Assembly (NCBI GenBank): GCA_958295495.1
Contig: OY282352.1
Span: 3,160,548-3,224,547, forward strand
Origin: an uncultured Latescibacterota bacterium
Lineage (GTDB): Bacteria > Latescibacterota > UBA2968 > UBA8231
Reading direction: 5' to 3'
Length of the DNA: 64,000 nucleotides
The first letter of the stretch is position 1; each line of letters starts with the position of its first letter. Shown here piece by piece: positions 1 to 8,013 of this stretch. Under the pieces are notes generated by a model. That model worked only from the letters and a program-made list of their open reading frames with translations. It was not told the origin of the DNA and did not search any database. The translations under genes and the position numbers were made by a program.

Positions 1-9
1 ACGACTATA

Positions 10-954
10 GTGGATATCCAACGAGAAGTAGAGCGATTGCTTTCGGGCAGGGCGAATAATCCCGAGGGCACACTTTACTGGCTAAGAAAGAAACTGGAGC
101 AAGCGGCACTCGGGGAGCGGAACGAAATGACCGTCCCGGAATACGACCATAGCGATCTTCTGGAGGAGGTAGGTAACTCAGGGCTTGTCAATCTTTTGTT
201 AAAAATTGTCGACAATCACGACAGACTTGGCGTCTCCCAAGATTTGTCAAAGGACATAAAAAAAGAAGCTATCTTATTCCTATGTGCCCTTGGCGAACAA
301 GCACCAGAAACTATTACCAAGAGCATCCGAACTAAACTCAAATCAGGTGAACCACATCTTATACCAGAGCATTACGCCAACGCAGCAGGTATTCTCCACC
401 GAGCGAAGCCGGACGAACGCTGGCTTGATCTTCTCTGGAAAAAGGTCGTTACACGCATAGAACCTTATGAGAATCCACAGCTTCACGGAGCGTCCATACG
501 CGAGATCGCGCATACAGCTTGGGTTCTTCCTGACTTCCTCGAAGATTTTGCCAAGCGCAACCCCAACCCCGACTTTATGCAAAAATCGCTCGGAATCATC
601 GAGCGCGGCGTCCGAAACGTTGTCTCCAAAGCGGCGCAGGCCATGGAGAAGGATTCGGAGACAGAAATTTACGGGGGACATGTACGAGGGTTCGAGTCCT
701 ATTGCGAGTTGGTACTGGCACTGCTTCGGCTGCGCGATACGCCACTCGTCGCCAACCCGTCCAGAATGTCACAACTGGCAAAGAGCATCCGACGCGCTGA
801 CTGCCTGCTCACACACGCCGGGAAGAAAGTACGTACTTCCTTGGATTTTGAGTTGGACCAACCCGAAGAACTAGATAGCGTGTCGAGCCTTGCTTACGCC
901 GCGAGCTACTATCTCGCGGGGCATAAGACAACAAACCTCGTCCGAATCGACTGA
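10..954 (+). CDS. hypothetical protein, possibly 5'-truncated
   Basis: The frame is open to the left edge of the window, so the GTG at 10 may be internal and the true start may lie outside. The 314 residues read as an entirely helical soluble protein with no signal peptide, membrane segment or motif I can name. Charged, Leu-rich helices recur through the middle, which would suit a HEAT-like or other alpha-alpha fold, but that is a guess. Base composition is visibly less GC-rich than the ilv/leu genes that follow, with AT-rich codons such as AAA, GAA and TTT, suggesting an acquired accessory gene. The next gene points toward it, so the two are convergent and not an operon. Confidence 0.6.
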   Translation: MDIQREVERLLSGRANNPEGTLYWLRKKLEQAALGERNEMTVPEYDHSDLLEEVGNSGLVNLLLKIVDNHDRLGVSQDLSKDIKKEAILFLCALGEQAPETITKSIRTKLKSGEPHLIPEHYANAAGILHRAKPDERWLDLLWKKVVTRIEPYENPQLHGASIREIAHTAWVLPDFLEDFAKRNPNPDFMQKSLGIIERGVRNVVSKAAQAMEKDSETEIYGGHVRGFESYCELVLALLRLRDTPLVANPSRMSQLAKSIRRADCLLTHAGKKVRTSLDFELDQPEELDSVSSLAYAASYYLAGHKTTNLVRID

Positions 955-1074
955 CTCGCGAGCTTTCTTGCCTCGTCCGGTTTGCCAGCAAAAGATGAAG
1001 GCTTGGTGGGCATGTCGGCCGTGGCCATTGCCCTAATATCCAAGTCGGTGACCCAATTGCACTATTGAGGCTGG

Positions 1075-2058
1075 TCAGCCGCGCAACGCTCGGCGGAGGC
1101 TCAAAGCGCGTTTGACCCAGCGGCTCTTGTATCCGACAACCGCGTAGTATGGCACGAGGTCGCAGCCAAAGCCGCGCTTGAAAAAGGCGATGGATGAAAT
1201 GTTGGCCCCGGCGAAGTCGAAACGTTGGTGGGGGGACGCGGTTAGGTACTGCCAGTACAACGCGGAGACCGCGCCGGTGTGGTTGAAGGCAGGGTCGGCC
1301 CCCGCAGCCCAGGCATAGGTCGCGTCGAAGCCCTCGACGAAGGCGACGACCGCGGCCGGTCCGTCCGAGGAGGCGATTTCGTACGCTTGGGCCAGACCGG
1401 CCTCCAAGGCCGCGGCGACAAAGTGCTCGGCCAAGGCCGCAGCAACCGGCGGGCCGCCGGCTTGGTTGGCGTAGATGGCCTCGTACTGCCGCCGAAAGCC
1501 CGCAACATCGCCGGTGGGCCGCAGTTGATAGCCGAGTTTTTCGGCCTTGCGAATGGTAGTGCGCGTGCGGCGCTCGGATCGCTCCCATAATGCGTTGCTA
1601 TCGCCAAGAGGCAGCCGATAGGTATAGCGCAGGTGCGCGTCCCAGCCCTGCCAGGTGAAGGGGCGCACATCGGCGATGGCCGGTGCGTGGACTAGGAAGA
1701 CGCGGTCGTAGTGCTTGGCGAGATGGTCAAGCAAGTGTGTGCAAAAGCGGTGTTGGGCCGCTTCGCCTTTGGCCGGCCCTTTGCCAACGACCGGGGCTAA
1801 GAGCAGGCCGGTATAGGGCGTCAGTTCTGGGGTTTCGAGGCGGTAGAGGCCCCAGCGCCGGCGGGCCAAGCCGCTGAGGCCGGCCACGAGGCGGCCATTG
1901 CGGTAGCAGCCGAGGCGGTGGACTTGGCCGCCAGTGGCCGCGGCGGCGCAACAAAGCCATGCGCTGGTGGAGAATACAGTGCCGCCGACGGCTTGGTGGA
2001 CGAAGGCATCCCAAGCGGTGTCGTCGGCGACGAGGCGGATTTCAAAGGTGTCGGCCAC
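1075..2058 (-). CDS. FemAB/GNAT-like acyltransferase (BioF2-like)
   Basis: A 327-residue protein resembling the GNAT acetyltransferase_6 / FemAB-related group. The N-terminal third has the usual FSTSAWL and LGCYRNGRLVAGL pattern. The middle carries RTTIRKAEKLGYQLRP, typical of the helix at the second GNAT half of this group. The C-terminal half has a second GNAT-type core (AAVVAFVEGFDATYAWAAG) and the FDFAGANISSIAFFKRGFG signature in which a small molecule or peptidoglycan/polysaccharide acceptor is usually handled. Members transfer aminoacyl or acyl groups to cell-wall precursors or exopolysaccharide; the substrate cannot be read from sequence. It is a lone minus-strand gene, divergent from the ilv/leu operon, so the 380-bp gap may hold promoters for both. 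Confidence 0.75.
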   Translation of the reverse strand: MADTFEIRLVADDTAWDAFVHQAVGGTVFSTSAWLCCAAAATGGQVHRLGCYRNGRLVAGLSGLARRRWGLYRLETPELTPYTGLLLAPVVGKGPAKGEAAQHRFCTHLLDHLAKHYDRVFLVHAPAIADVRPFTWQGWDAHLRYTYRLPLGDSNALWERSERRTRTTIRKAEKLGYQLRPTGDVAGFRRQYEAIYANQAGGPPVAAALAEHFVAAALEAGLAQAYEIASSDGPAAVVAFVEGFDATYAWAAGADPAFNHTGAVSALYWQYLTASPHQRFDFAGANISSIAFFKRGFGCDLVPYYAVVGYKSRWVKRALSLRRALRG

Positions 2059-2128
2059 AGGGGATTTCGCGGTTGGGATTCAATGTGTGCGGTAAATTAG
2101 GGTAGGATGGGCGATTCCGCTACATCGC

Positions 2129-2157
2129 TTGACATTCCCCTTTACGCGCCGTATATT
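2129..2157 (+). promoter_or_regulatory. sigma70-type promoter of the ilvC-leu operon
   Basis: TTGACA at 2129-2134 and TATATT at 2152-2157 are separated by exactly 17 bases. Transcription would start near 2164 and leave about 275 bases of 5' leader before ilvC. The same arrangement (TTGACR, 17 bases, TATATW) recurs at 30920 and 57970, which supports it as the housekeeping promoter form of this genome. Confidence 0.7.
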
Positions 2158-2204
2158 GAAATTTCTCTGAATTGAAAGCTAACTACTTGGATTACTTAGG
2201 TTTA

Positions 2205-2318
2205 ATGCCAATGAGCGCGCCGTTTCAGTTCCCGCGTATTTTCCGCCCGACGCCAGTGTGGGCGCACCTCCGACTGCTCCTCCTCGACCTACTTATTATT
2301 GGCCGGCCGGTCAAGTAG
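2205..2318 (+). CDS. Leu/Ile-rich leader peptide of the ilv/leu operon
   Basis: A 37-codon reading frame from ATG 2205 (alternative ATG 2211) to TAG 2316. Its C-terminal part reads HLRLLLLDLLIIGRPVK: seven Leu, two Ile and one Val within the last 16 residues, directly upstream of genes for Leu, Ile and Val synthesis. This is the layout of classical ilv/leu attenuator leader peptides, in which stalling at Leu/Ile codons alters folding of the downstream RNA. It lies about 40 bases after the predicted transcription start. The ribosome-binding site is weak (TTAGG at 2196-2200). Its function is inferred from composition and position; no known homologue is claimed. Confidence 0.6.
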   Translation: MPMSAPFQFPRIFRPTPVWAHLRLLLLDLLIIGRPVK

Positions 2319-2384
2319 GCTTCGCCCCTCGTTCCACTCTAACAGCCCAATTAACGGACGAAGCCGCTGCACCGCGCAGGCTGT
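2318..2384 (+). promoter_or_regulatory. mutually exclusive stems after the leader peptide
   Basis: GGCTTCG (2318-2324) pairs perfectly with CGAAGCC (2359-2365). ACAGCC (2342-2347) pairs with GGCTGT (2379-2384). The arms interleave, so the two stems cannot form together as simple hairpins. The first stem begins on the last base of the leader peptide stop codon, where a stalled or terminating ribosome would affect it. There is no U-run, so a Rho-independent terminator is not evident. Control could instead act on translation of ilvC, whose ribosome-binding site GAAGGAG is partly complementary to the leader Leu codons (CTCCTC). Confidence 0.45.
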
Positions 2385-2438
2385 CAGCTAACTATGTCTA
2401 TCAAACAATCTCAACGCCCTCAGTGAAGGAGAATTTTC

Positions 2439-3431
2439 ATGCAGATGTACTACGACAACGACGCCAATCTCGATCTGCTCGCGGACAAGACCGTGGCCGT
2501 CATAGGCTACGGCAGCCAGGGCCACGCGCATTCACTCAACCTGTCGGAGAGCGGCGTCAAAGTGGTGGTGGGCCTGCGCGCGGGCAGCCAGCGGCGCGCT
2601 GAGGCCGAGGCCGCCGGGCTGGAGGTAGCCGATGTGGCCGAGGCCAGCAGGCGGGGCGATATCGCGGTGATCCTGATCAACGACGAGGTCCAGAAGGCCG
2701 TGTACGAAGCCGATATCCGCCCCAATCTCGAAGCGGGCAATGCCCTCGCCTTTGCTCACGGGTTTAACATCCACTTTGGGCAGGTGGTGCCGCCGGCCGA
2801 TGTCGATGTGTTCATGGTCGCGCCCAAAGGACCGGGGCACTTGGTGCGTCGCGTGTACCAGCAGGGGGGGGGCGTACCGGGCTTGTTGGCCGTTTACCAA
2901 GATGCCACCGGCCGAGCGCACGAGGTCGGCTTGGCTTATGCCAAGGGGATTGGCTGCGGCCGGGCCGGGGTTATTGAGACGACCTTCCGCGAGGAGACCG
3001 AGACCGACTTGTTCGGCGAGCAAGTGGTGCTGTGCGGCGGTTTGACCGAGCTGATCCGCGCGGGGTTTGACACGCTCGTCGAGGCTGGCTACCAGCCCGA
3101 GGTCGCTTATTTCGAGTGCCTGCACGAGGTCAAGCTGATCGTCGATCTGATCTACGAGGGTGGCATCGCCAACATGCGCTCGTCGATTTCGGATACTGCG
3201 GAGTTTGGCGACTTGACGCGCGGGCGGCGGGTGATAACCGAGCAGACGCGGGCGGAAATGAAGCAAATTCTCGCCGATGTGCAGAACGGCCACTTTGCGC
3301 GGGAATGGCTGGCCGAAAACCAAGTGGGCCGCCCGGTGTACAATGCGATCAAGCGCCGCGATTCCGAGCACCTGATCGAGACCGTCGGCACCCGGCTGCG
3401 CGCGATGATGAGTTGGCTGGACGACAAATAG
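2439..3431 (+). CDS. ilvC: ketol-acid reductoisomerase
   Basis: Converts acetolactate or acetohydroxybutyrate to the dihydroxy acid using NAD(P)H and Mg2+, the second common step of Val, Leu and Ile synthesis. The 330-residue length fits the short class I enzymes. The Rossmann motif GYGSQG lies near residues 23-28, followed by the family stretch [14 protein letters not shown]. The metal-binding acidic residues are visible in [11 protein letters not shown] and [20 protein letters not shown] 2439 follows a clear GAAGGAG site. It is the first enzyme gene of the operon and continues into leuA after a structured 140-bp gap. A run of nine G occurs at 2874-2882 inside the gene. No acetolactate synthase or dihydroxyacid dehydratase gene is seen in the window. 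Confidence 0.97.
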   Translation: MQMYYDNDANLDLLADKTVAVIGYGSQGHAHSLNLSESGVKVVVGLRAGSQRRAEAEAAGLEVADVAEASRRGDIAVILINDEVQKAVYEADIRPNLEAGNALAFAHGFNIHFGQVVPPADVDVFMVAPKGPGHLVRRVYQQGGGVPGLLAVYQDATGRAHEVGLAYAKGIGCGRAGVIETTFREETETDLFGEQVVLCGGLTELIRAGFDTLVEAGYQPEVAYFECLHEVKLIVDLIYEGGIANMRSSISDTAEFGDLTRGRRVITEQTRAEMKQILADVQNGHFAREWLAENQVGRPVYNAIKRRDSEHLIETVGTRLRAMMSWLDDK

Positions 3432-3440
3432 GACCACCCG

Positions 3441-3544
3441 AAAGGAGGTGAGCGCGATGGGCGAGTTGAGTTCCGACCTCGACCTTGGGTCGGTAGGCGG
3501 TCTCTGCACGGCTGGAGGGGACTGTCTGCCGCTTGTACCACCTC
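3441..3544 (+). promoter_or_regulatory. structured ilvC-leuA intergenic element with a perfect Shine-Dalgarno
   Basis: AAAGGAGGTG at 3441-3450 is a full-length anti-16S match, six bases before ATG 3457. That ATG opens a frame running out of phase into leuA (to 3708) that resembles nothing I know. GAGGTG (3445-3450) can pair with CACCTC (3539-3544), enclosing a perfect CCGACC/GGTCGG stem (3473-3478 with 3488-3493) and a weaker GGCGG/CTGCC stem. The picture is a three-way junction able to hide or expose the site. It could be a translational switch or coupling element for leuA. The fold is read by eye only. Confidence 0.35.
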
Positions 3545-3571
3545 ATCCGGCCAGCGAGGAAAGAACACGTC

Positions 3572-5107
3572 ATGGCGAATGCAAATCGCGTATATATTTT
3601 CGACACCACCCTGCGGGACGCCGAGCAGACGCCCGGTGCCTCGCTGACGGTGCGGGAAAAGCTCGAAGTCGCCCACCAGTTGGCGCGGCTGAAGGTCGAT
3701 ATTATTGAGGCCGGCTTTCCAGTTTCCTCCAACGAGGACTTCGAGGCCGTGCGCCGCATTGGGCAGGAAGTTGCCGGGCCGGTAATCTGCGGGCTGGCCC
3801 GCGCCGTGCCCAAGGACATTGAGCGGGCCGGTGCGGCCCTCCAAGACGCGCCTCGGCCGCGGATCCACACCTTTATTGGCACGTCGGATATTCACCTCGC
3901 GGGCCAGTTGCGCAAGGGCCGGGAAGAAGTGCTGGAAATGGCGGTGGCAGCGGTGGAGCAGGCCAAGTCGTACTGCTGCGACGTCGAGTTTTCGCCCATG
4001 GACGCTGCCCGCACCGAGCCCAACTACCTCAACGAGATCATCGCGGCGACGATTGCGGCCGGAGCGACGACGATCAACATCCCCGACACGGTCGGTTACT
4101 CCGTGCCCGCAGAGTTTGGGGCCCTGATCGCGCAGATCATCGATCAAGTGCCTAATAGCGACGATGCCATCATCAGCGTCCACTGCCACGACGATCTGGG
4201 CATGGCGGTAATCAATACCCTCGCCGCGATCAAAAACGGCGCACGCCAAGCCGAATGCACGATCAATGGTTTGGGCGAGCGGGCCGGCAATGCCTCGCTG
4301 GAGGAGATCGTCATGGCGCTGAAGACGCGCCAAGACTACTTCGGCTTTGATACTGAAGTGGTCTCCGAGGAAATCATCCCCACCAGCCGACTGGTCAGTC
4401 GCTTAATGGGCATCGCAGTCCAGCCCAACAAGGCGATCGTCGGGGCCAATGCCTTTGCCCACAGCTCGGGCATCCACCAAGACGGAGTGCTCAAGCAGCG
4501 CGACACCTTTGAGATCATGGATCCGAAAGATGTGGGGCTGGAGGCCACCGAGATCGTGCTAACGGCGCGCTCGGGACGCGCTGCGCTGCGGCACCGGCTG
4601 GAGGTTTTGGGCTACGAGCTTAACAAAGAGGAACTGGACAAAGTGTACGAGGACTTCGTCGAGTTGGCCGACAAGAAGAAGGAGGTCTTTGACGAGGACT
4701 TGATCGAGATCGTCGGCGACTCGGATGAGGCGACTGCCTACTACGAGCTCCAGTACTTGCATTCGGTCAGCGGCACCGGTACGGTGCCCTCGGCTACGGT
4801 GCGCCTGCGCATCGGCGACGAGACCGTCCAGCAGTCGTCTTGGGGCGATGGCCCGGTGGATGCGGCCTATGCGGCCATTGGCTTGGCCTGCGGCACCGAG
4901 GTCCGGCTCGACAACTACGCCATCCGCGCCATCACCTCCGGCAGTCAGGCTCTCGGCGAGGTAACAGTGCATCTATCGGATAATGGAGAGAAGGCGCGGG
5001 GCCGGGGCGTTTCAACCGACGTCATCGAAGCCAGTGCGAGAGCTTATGTCGATGCGCTGAACCGCCTAAAGGCAAAGAGTGCCAAAGAAGAACATCCGAC
5101 CGTGTAG
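3572..5107 (+). CDS. leuA: 2-isopropylmalate synthase
   Basis: Condenses acetyl-CoA with 2-oxoisovalerate, the committed step of leucine synthesis. The 511 residues match full-length LeuA. The N-terminal DRE-TIM barrel has [15 protein letters not shown] and IIEAGFP. Metal-binding histidines lie in [10 protein letters not shown], and the family stretch GLGERAGN follows. The C-terminal half is the LeuA regulatory dimer domain, where leucine feedback normally acts. ATG 3572 is chosen over an upstream in-frame ATG at 3533 because it has a GAGGAAAG site and gives the usual [16 protein letters not shown] start. It lies between ilvC and leuC in one direction. Confidence 0.96.
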   Translation: MANANRVYIFDTTLRDAEQTPGASLTVREKLEVAHQLARLKVDIIEAGFPVSSNEDFEAVRRIGQEVAGPVICGLARAVPKDIERAGAALQDAPRPRIHTFIGTSDIHLAGQLRKGREEVLEMAVAAVEQAKSYCCDVEFSPMDAARTEPNYLNEIIAATIAAGATTINIPDTVGYSVPAEFGALIAQIIDQVPNSDDAIISVHCHDDLGMAVINTLAAIKNGARQAECTINGLGERAGNASLEEIVMALKTRQDYFGFDTEVVSEEIIPTSRLVSRLMGIAVQPNKAIVGANAFAHSSGIHQDGVLKQRDTFEIMDPKDVGLEATEIVLTARSGRAALRHRLEVLGYELNKEELDKVYEDFVELADKKKEVFDEDLIEIVGDSDEATAYYELQYLHSVSGTGTVPSATVRLRIGDETVQQSSWGDGPVDAAYAAIGLACGTEVRLDNYAIRAITSGSQALGEVTVHLSDNGEKARGRGVSTDVIEASARAYVDALNRLKAKSAKEEHPTV

Positions 5108-5139
5108 AGTAGCCCTAAATTGAGATACAGATGGTCAGA

Positions 5140-5160
5140 CCCCCGCCGTCCCGCCGGGGG
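5140..5160 (+). repeat. GC-rich hairpin between leuA and leuC
   Basis: CCCCCG (5140-5145) pairs with CGGGGG (5155-5160) around a nine-base loop, 50 bases before leuC. It has no following T-run, so it looks more like an RNA processing or stability stem than a terminator. Confidence 0.4.
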
Positions 5161-5210
5161 CGTGCGGGGACTGGTCACCGGTCACTGCTCGAGATACGAG
5201 GAGATTTGAG

Positions 5211-6608
5211 ATGGGTAAGCCCCTGTTGCACAAGGTCTGGGACGCGCACACCGTGCGCGAGTTGCCTTCTGGGCAGACGCAGTTGTTCGTTGGCCTGCAT
5301 CTGGTCCACGAGGTGACCAGCCCCCAGGCCTTTGCCATGCTGCGGGAGCGCGGCCTTACGGTCCGCTTCCCGGAGCGCACCTTTGCCACCGTGGATCACA
5401 TCGTCCCCACGGACTTGGTGCAGCGGCCTTTTGTCGATGACTTGGCCGAGGAGATGATGGACGCGATCGAGCAGAATGCCGCCGAGTTTGAGATCCCGCT
5501 GTTCAACATCGACGACCAGCGCCAAGGGGTGGTCCACGTCATCGGCCCGGAGCTGGGGCTGACCCAGCCGGGCATGACCATTGCCTGCGGCGATAGCCAC
5601 ACTTCGACGCACGGGGCCTTCGGCGCGGTGGCCTTTGGCATTGGCACCAGCCAAGTCCGCGACGTGCTCGCCACTCAGTGCTTGGCCATGGACCCGCTCA
5701 AGGTGCGGCGGGTCGAGATTAGCGGCGCGCTGAGCGAAGGGGTGTACGCCAAGGACGTCATCTTGCACATCATCGGCCAACTCGGGGTCAAGGGCGGCGT
5801 TGGCTACGGCTATGAGTACGGCGGCCCGGTCGTTGAGGCCATGTCCATTGAAGAGCGGATGACGGTGTGCAACATGTCGATTGAGGGCGGGGCCCGGGTC
5901 GGGTACGTCAATCCCGACCAGACGACGTACGACTATCTCAACGGGCGAGCACACGCGCCACGCAACTTTGAGCCTGCGGTCGAGTGGTGGGAATCCATGG
6001 CCTCGGACGCCGACGCCGAGTACGACGACCTAGTCCAAATCAACGGCCGCGAAATCGGCCCGACCGTGACGTGGGGCATCACTCCGGGCCAATCGGTCGG
6101 CATCGACCAAGCCCTGCCCGAACTAGACGCCTTTGCCGACGCCGACCGCCCCACTGTCGAGGAGGCCTTCGCGTACATGGACTTCGCGCCGGGGCAGAAG
6201 ATCGCCGGCACCAAAGTCGATGTGGCCTTTATCGGCTCCTGTACCAACGGCCGGCTCTCGGACCTGCGCGAGGCGGCCCGGGTCGTCCACGGGCGCAAAG
6301 TGGCCCCCAGCGTCCGCGCCCTAGTGGTGCCTGGGTCGCAGCAGGTGCGGGCCGCAGCCGAGGTCGAGGGCCTGCACGAGATCTTTGCGGAGGCCGGGTT
6401 TGAGTGGCGGGGGGCTGGTTGCTCCATGTGTCTGGCGATGAATCCCGACAAACTCCAGGGCCGCGAGCTGTGCGCCTCGTCGTCCAACCGCAACTTCAAG
6501 GGCCGGCAGGGCAGTCCCACCGGCCGCACCCTGCTGATGAGTCCGGCTATGGTGGCCGCCGCGGCCGTGGCCGGCGAGGTGGCGGATGTGCGGGAATTGG
6601 TGGGGTAG
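5211..6608 (+). CDS. leuC: 3-isopropylmalate dehydratase large subunit
   Basis: The iron-sulfur subunit of isopropylmalate isomerase; with LeuD it isomerises 2- to 3-isopropylmalate, and in citramalate-using organisms also citramalate. The 465-residue length is standard. Aconitase-family cluster ligands are visible: FIGSCTNGR and the CxxC of [11 protein letters not shown]. Also present are [12 protein letters not shown] and the C-terminal [11 protein letters not shown] substrate region. ATG 5211 follows GAGGAGA. Unusually, its partner leuD is not adjacent: about 800 bp of toxin-antitoxin sequence separates them. Confidence 0.97.
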   Translation: MGKPLLHKVWDAHTVRELPSGQTQLFVGLHLVHEVTSPQAFAMLRERGLTVRFPERTFATVDHIVPTDLVQRPFVDDLAEEMMDAIEQNAAEFEIPLFNIDDQRQGVVHVIGPELGLTQPGMTIACGDSHTSTHGAFGAVAFGIGTSQVRDVLATQCLAMDPLKVRRVEISGALSEGVYAKDVILHIIGQLGVKGGVGYGYEYGGPVVEAMSIEERMTVCNMSIEGGARVGYVNPDQTTYDYLNGRAHAPRNFEPAVEWWESMASDADAEYDDLVQINGREIGPTVTWGITPGQSVGIDQALPELDAFADADRPTVEEAFAYMDFAPGQKIAGTKVDVAFIGSCTNGRLSDLREAARVVHGRKVAPSVRALVVPGSQQVRAAAEVEGLHEIFAEAGFEWRGAGCSMCLAMNPDKLQGRELCASSSNRNFKGRQGSPTGRTLLMSPAMVAAAAVAGEVADVRELVG

Positions 6609-6618
6609 GGAGCCGGTT

Positions 6619-6738
6619 GTGGAACTTCTCAGGGCCCTATTAGGAGAGCGAGTTGATCTGGTCGTTTCAGGAGCCGTGAAGAATCGCTATATCGCTCGCG
6701 ACCTTGAGCAGACGAAGCAATTGTTGTATGCCGCGTGA
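6619..6738 (+). pseudogene. 3' remnant of an MntA-like nucleotidyltransferase antitoxin
   Basis: A 39-codon frame ten bases after leuC reads like the C-terminal tail of minimal nucleotidyltransferases (ERVDLVVSGAVKNRYIARDL, matching the family pattern VDLV...LK..I...). The catalytic GSxxxGxxxxxSDxD region is missing, so no activity is expected. It overlaps the hepT remnant by 11 bases, as intact mntA-hepT pairs often do. Identification rests on about 30 residues. Confidence 0.5.
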
Positions 6739-6811
6739 CGCCAGAGCCTACCTATCTGACGCGATCACTAGCGCAGTCCGAAACGTACACGCACCACGAT
6801 CCCTCCGCCTG
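6728..6811 (+). pseudogene. 5' remnant of a HepT-like toxin gene
   Basis: ATG 6728 opens MPRDARAYLSDAI, the usual start of HepT-family (DUF86) toxins, then runs into unrelated sequence and stops at 6809. The RNase motif RxxxxHxY and almost the whole helical domain are gone. The 3' end overlaps a degenerate copy of the hicB 3' end (6784-6818), so a deletion seems to have joined a hepT head to a hicB tail. Confidence 0.45.
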
Positions 6812-6818
6812 ATTGAGG
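6784..6818 (+). repeat. degenerate copy of the hicB 3' end
   Basis: 35 bases match 7301-7335, the last codons and stop of hicB, with about five substitutions (GTACACGCACC...TGATTGAGGA in both). It lies just before hicA, suggesting a former neighbouring hicB copy or an earlier rearrangement. Confidence 0.5.
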
Positions 6819-6863
6819 ATTGAGTCGGAGCTGGCCCTGTCATGCCGTCATAAGAATTACAGT

Positions 6864-7109
6864 ATGAATCGCAGAGAAGTCTTGCTTGACAAAGCTCGGC
6901 GAGATCCCAATGGATTGCAATTTAGAGAGTTTGAAGGACTCATGCGTCAATGCGGATGGACGCAACGTCGCCAGCGAGGAAGCCACCGTGCTTGGTACTC
7001 GCCCGACGGGTACCGACTCATCGTCCAACCCAATCGCTCCATGGCCAAGGGCTACCAAGTCCGACAATTTCTCAGGCAATACAATCAGGAGATAGGAGAT
7101 GAAAAATAA
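6864..7109 (+). CDS. hicA: HicA-type mRNA interferase toxin
   Basis: An 81-residue HicA-family protein (dsRBD-like fold) expected to cut mRNA when not bound by HicB. The family core is visible: LMRQCGWTQRRQRGSHRAWY, with the catalytic His in GSH, then LIVQPNRSMAKGYQVRQFL. ATG 6864 is preferred over the upstream in-frame start at 6813 because family members begin just before the first helix. The stop overlaps hicB by 11 bases, so the pair is translationally coupled. It lies inside the leucine operon between leuC and leuD, in the same direction, and may be read from the operon promoter as well as its own. Confidence 0.85.
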   Translation: MNRREVLLDKARRDPNGLQFREFEGLMRQCGWTQRRQRGSHRAWYSPDGYRLIVQPNRSMAKGYQVRQFLRQYNQEIGDEK

Positions 7110-7332
7110 TACTCACGACGATTTTGATGGATTCACAGTCGAGATGTTCCTCGATGAAGACGGCGATTATCTCGCACATTTCGTCGAACTCCCCAATGTC
7201 TCGGCTTTCGGAAAGACACCCGATGAGGCGTTGGTCGAATTGAAAGTAGCATGGGAGTTAATGAAAGAATGCTACCGAGAGGATGGTGTTTCTGTCCCCC
7301 GTACACGCACCGCGACCCTTTCGCTTGATTGA
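7099..7332 (+). CDS. hicB: HicB-type antitoxin
   Basis: A 77-residue HicB-family antitoxin with the partial RNase-H-like fold: FTVEMFLDEDGDYLAHFVEL, then GKTPDEALVELKVAWELM. It has no C-terminal DNA-binding extension, so autoregulation would need another factor or be absent. It overlaps hicA by 11 bases. It is the expected neutralising partner of the upstream toxin. Confidence 0.85.
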   Translation: MKNNTHDDFDGFTVEMFLDEDGDYLAHFVELPNVSAFGKTPDEALVELKVAWELMKECYREDGVSVPRTRTATLSLD

Positions 7333-7408
7333 GGACAGAGCCTACCCCTTGACGGGTTTTAACGCGCAAGCTCACCCCAATCCGTCTGAAATTCTTTGAG
7401 GAGACCCC

Positions 7409-8011
7409 ATGGAAAATTCGAGTGTGATTAAGGCGATAACCGGCCGCGGCGTGGTGGTGCGCGGAGCTGATATCGATACCGATCGCATCATCCCGGCCCG
7501 CTTTTTGCGCACGGTGACCTTTGAGAATTTGGGGGGCCATGCCTTTGAGGACGATCGCGCCGCCGGAGACCATCCCTTTGACCAAGCGCACTTCCAAGGA
7601 GCGTCGATCCTGTTGGCCAATGCCAATTTCGGCTGCGGGTCCTCGCGCGAACACGCGCCGCAGGCCCTGATGCGCTGGGGGATCAAGGGCTTTGTCGCCG
7701 AGTCCTTTGCCGAGATTTTCTTTGGCAACTGCATCGCCATGGGGCTGCCCTGTGTGCGGCTGGCGGCCGAGGACCTGCAGACGCTGATGGCTAGGGTCGA
7801 GAGCGATCCGGCGCAGGAAGTGGCTATCGACCTCAAAGCGCGGCAGGTGCGCTGGGCTGGCGGCCAAGTCGCTGCCGATATTGCCGATGGCCCGCGCGAG
7901 CAGTTTCTCAAGGGAAGCTGGGACTCGCTGGGCCAGCTTTTGGCCGCCGGCGACCAGATTGAGAACACCACGCGGAAGCTGCCATATATGGCGGGGTTCT
8001 GCAGGAGGTGA
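7409..8011 (+). CDS. leuD: 3-isopropylmalate dehydratase small subunit
   Basis: The swivel subunit that completes isopropylmalate isomerase with LeuC. The 200 residues include DTDRIIPARFLRTVTFENLG and the substrate-loop signature NFGCGSSREHAPQAL. ATG 7409 follows a GAGGAG site. The stop at 8009-8011 sits within the ribosome-binding site of the next small membrane protein, so the two are tightly coupled. It is separated from leuC by the hicAB region but keeps the same direction, and the operon presumably still functions. Confidence 0.96.
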   Translation: MENSSVIKAITGRGVVVRGADIDTDRIIPARFLRTVTFENLGGHAFEDDRAAGDHPFDQAHFQGASILLANANFGCGSSREHAPQALMRWGIKGFVAESFAEIFFGNCIAMGLPCVRLAAEDLQTLMARVESDPAQEVAIDLKARQVRWAGGQVAADIADGPREQFLKGSWDSLGQLLAAGDQIENTTRKLPYMAGFCRR

Positions 8012-8013
8012 AG

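Noticed and set aside
809..1588. Minus-strand frame of 259 codons overlapping both the first gene and the GNAT gene
   Set aside because: It is out of phase with the GNAT gene, Arg/Gly-rich and without family pattern.
3531..3546. GAGGTGGTAC on the minus strand, resembling part of a T-box
   Set aside because: It is on the wrong strand for leuA, lacks the other T-box elements and overlaps the ilvC-leuA junction.
2532..4333. Long minus-strand frames opposite ilvC and leuA (up to 393 codons)
   Set aside because: They are antisense to clear ilvC and leuA coding sequence, have no family resemblance and arise from GC-rich third positions.
6619..6811. A working mntA-hepT toxin-antitoxin pair
   Set aside because: Both members lack their catalytic regions; only an antitoxin tail and a toxin head remain.
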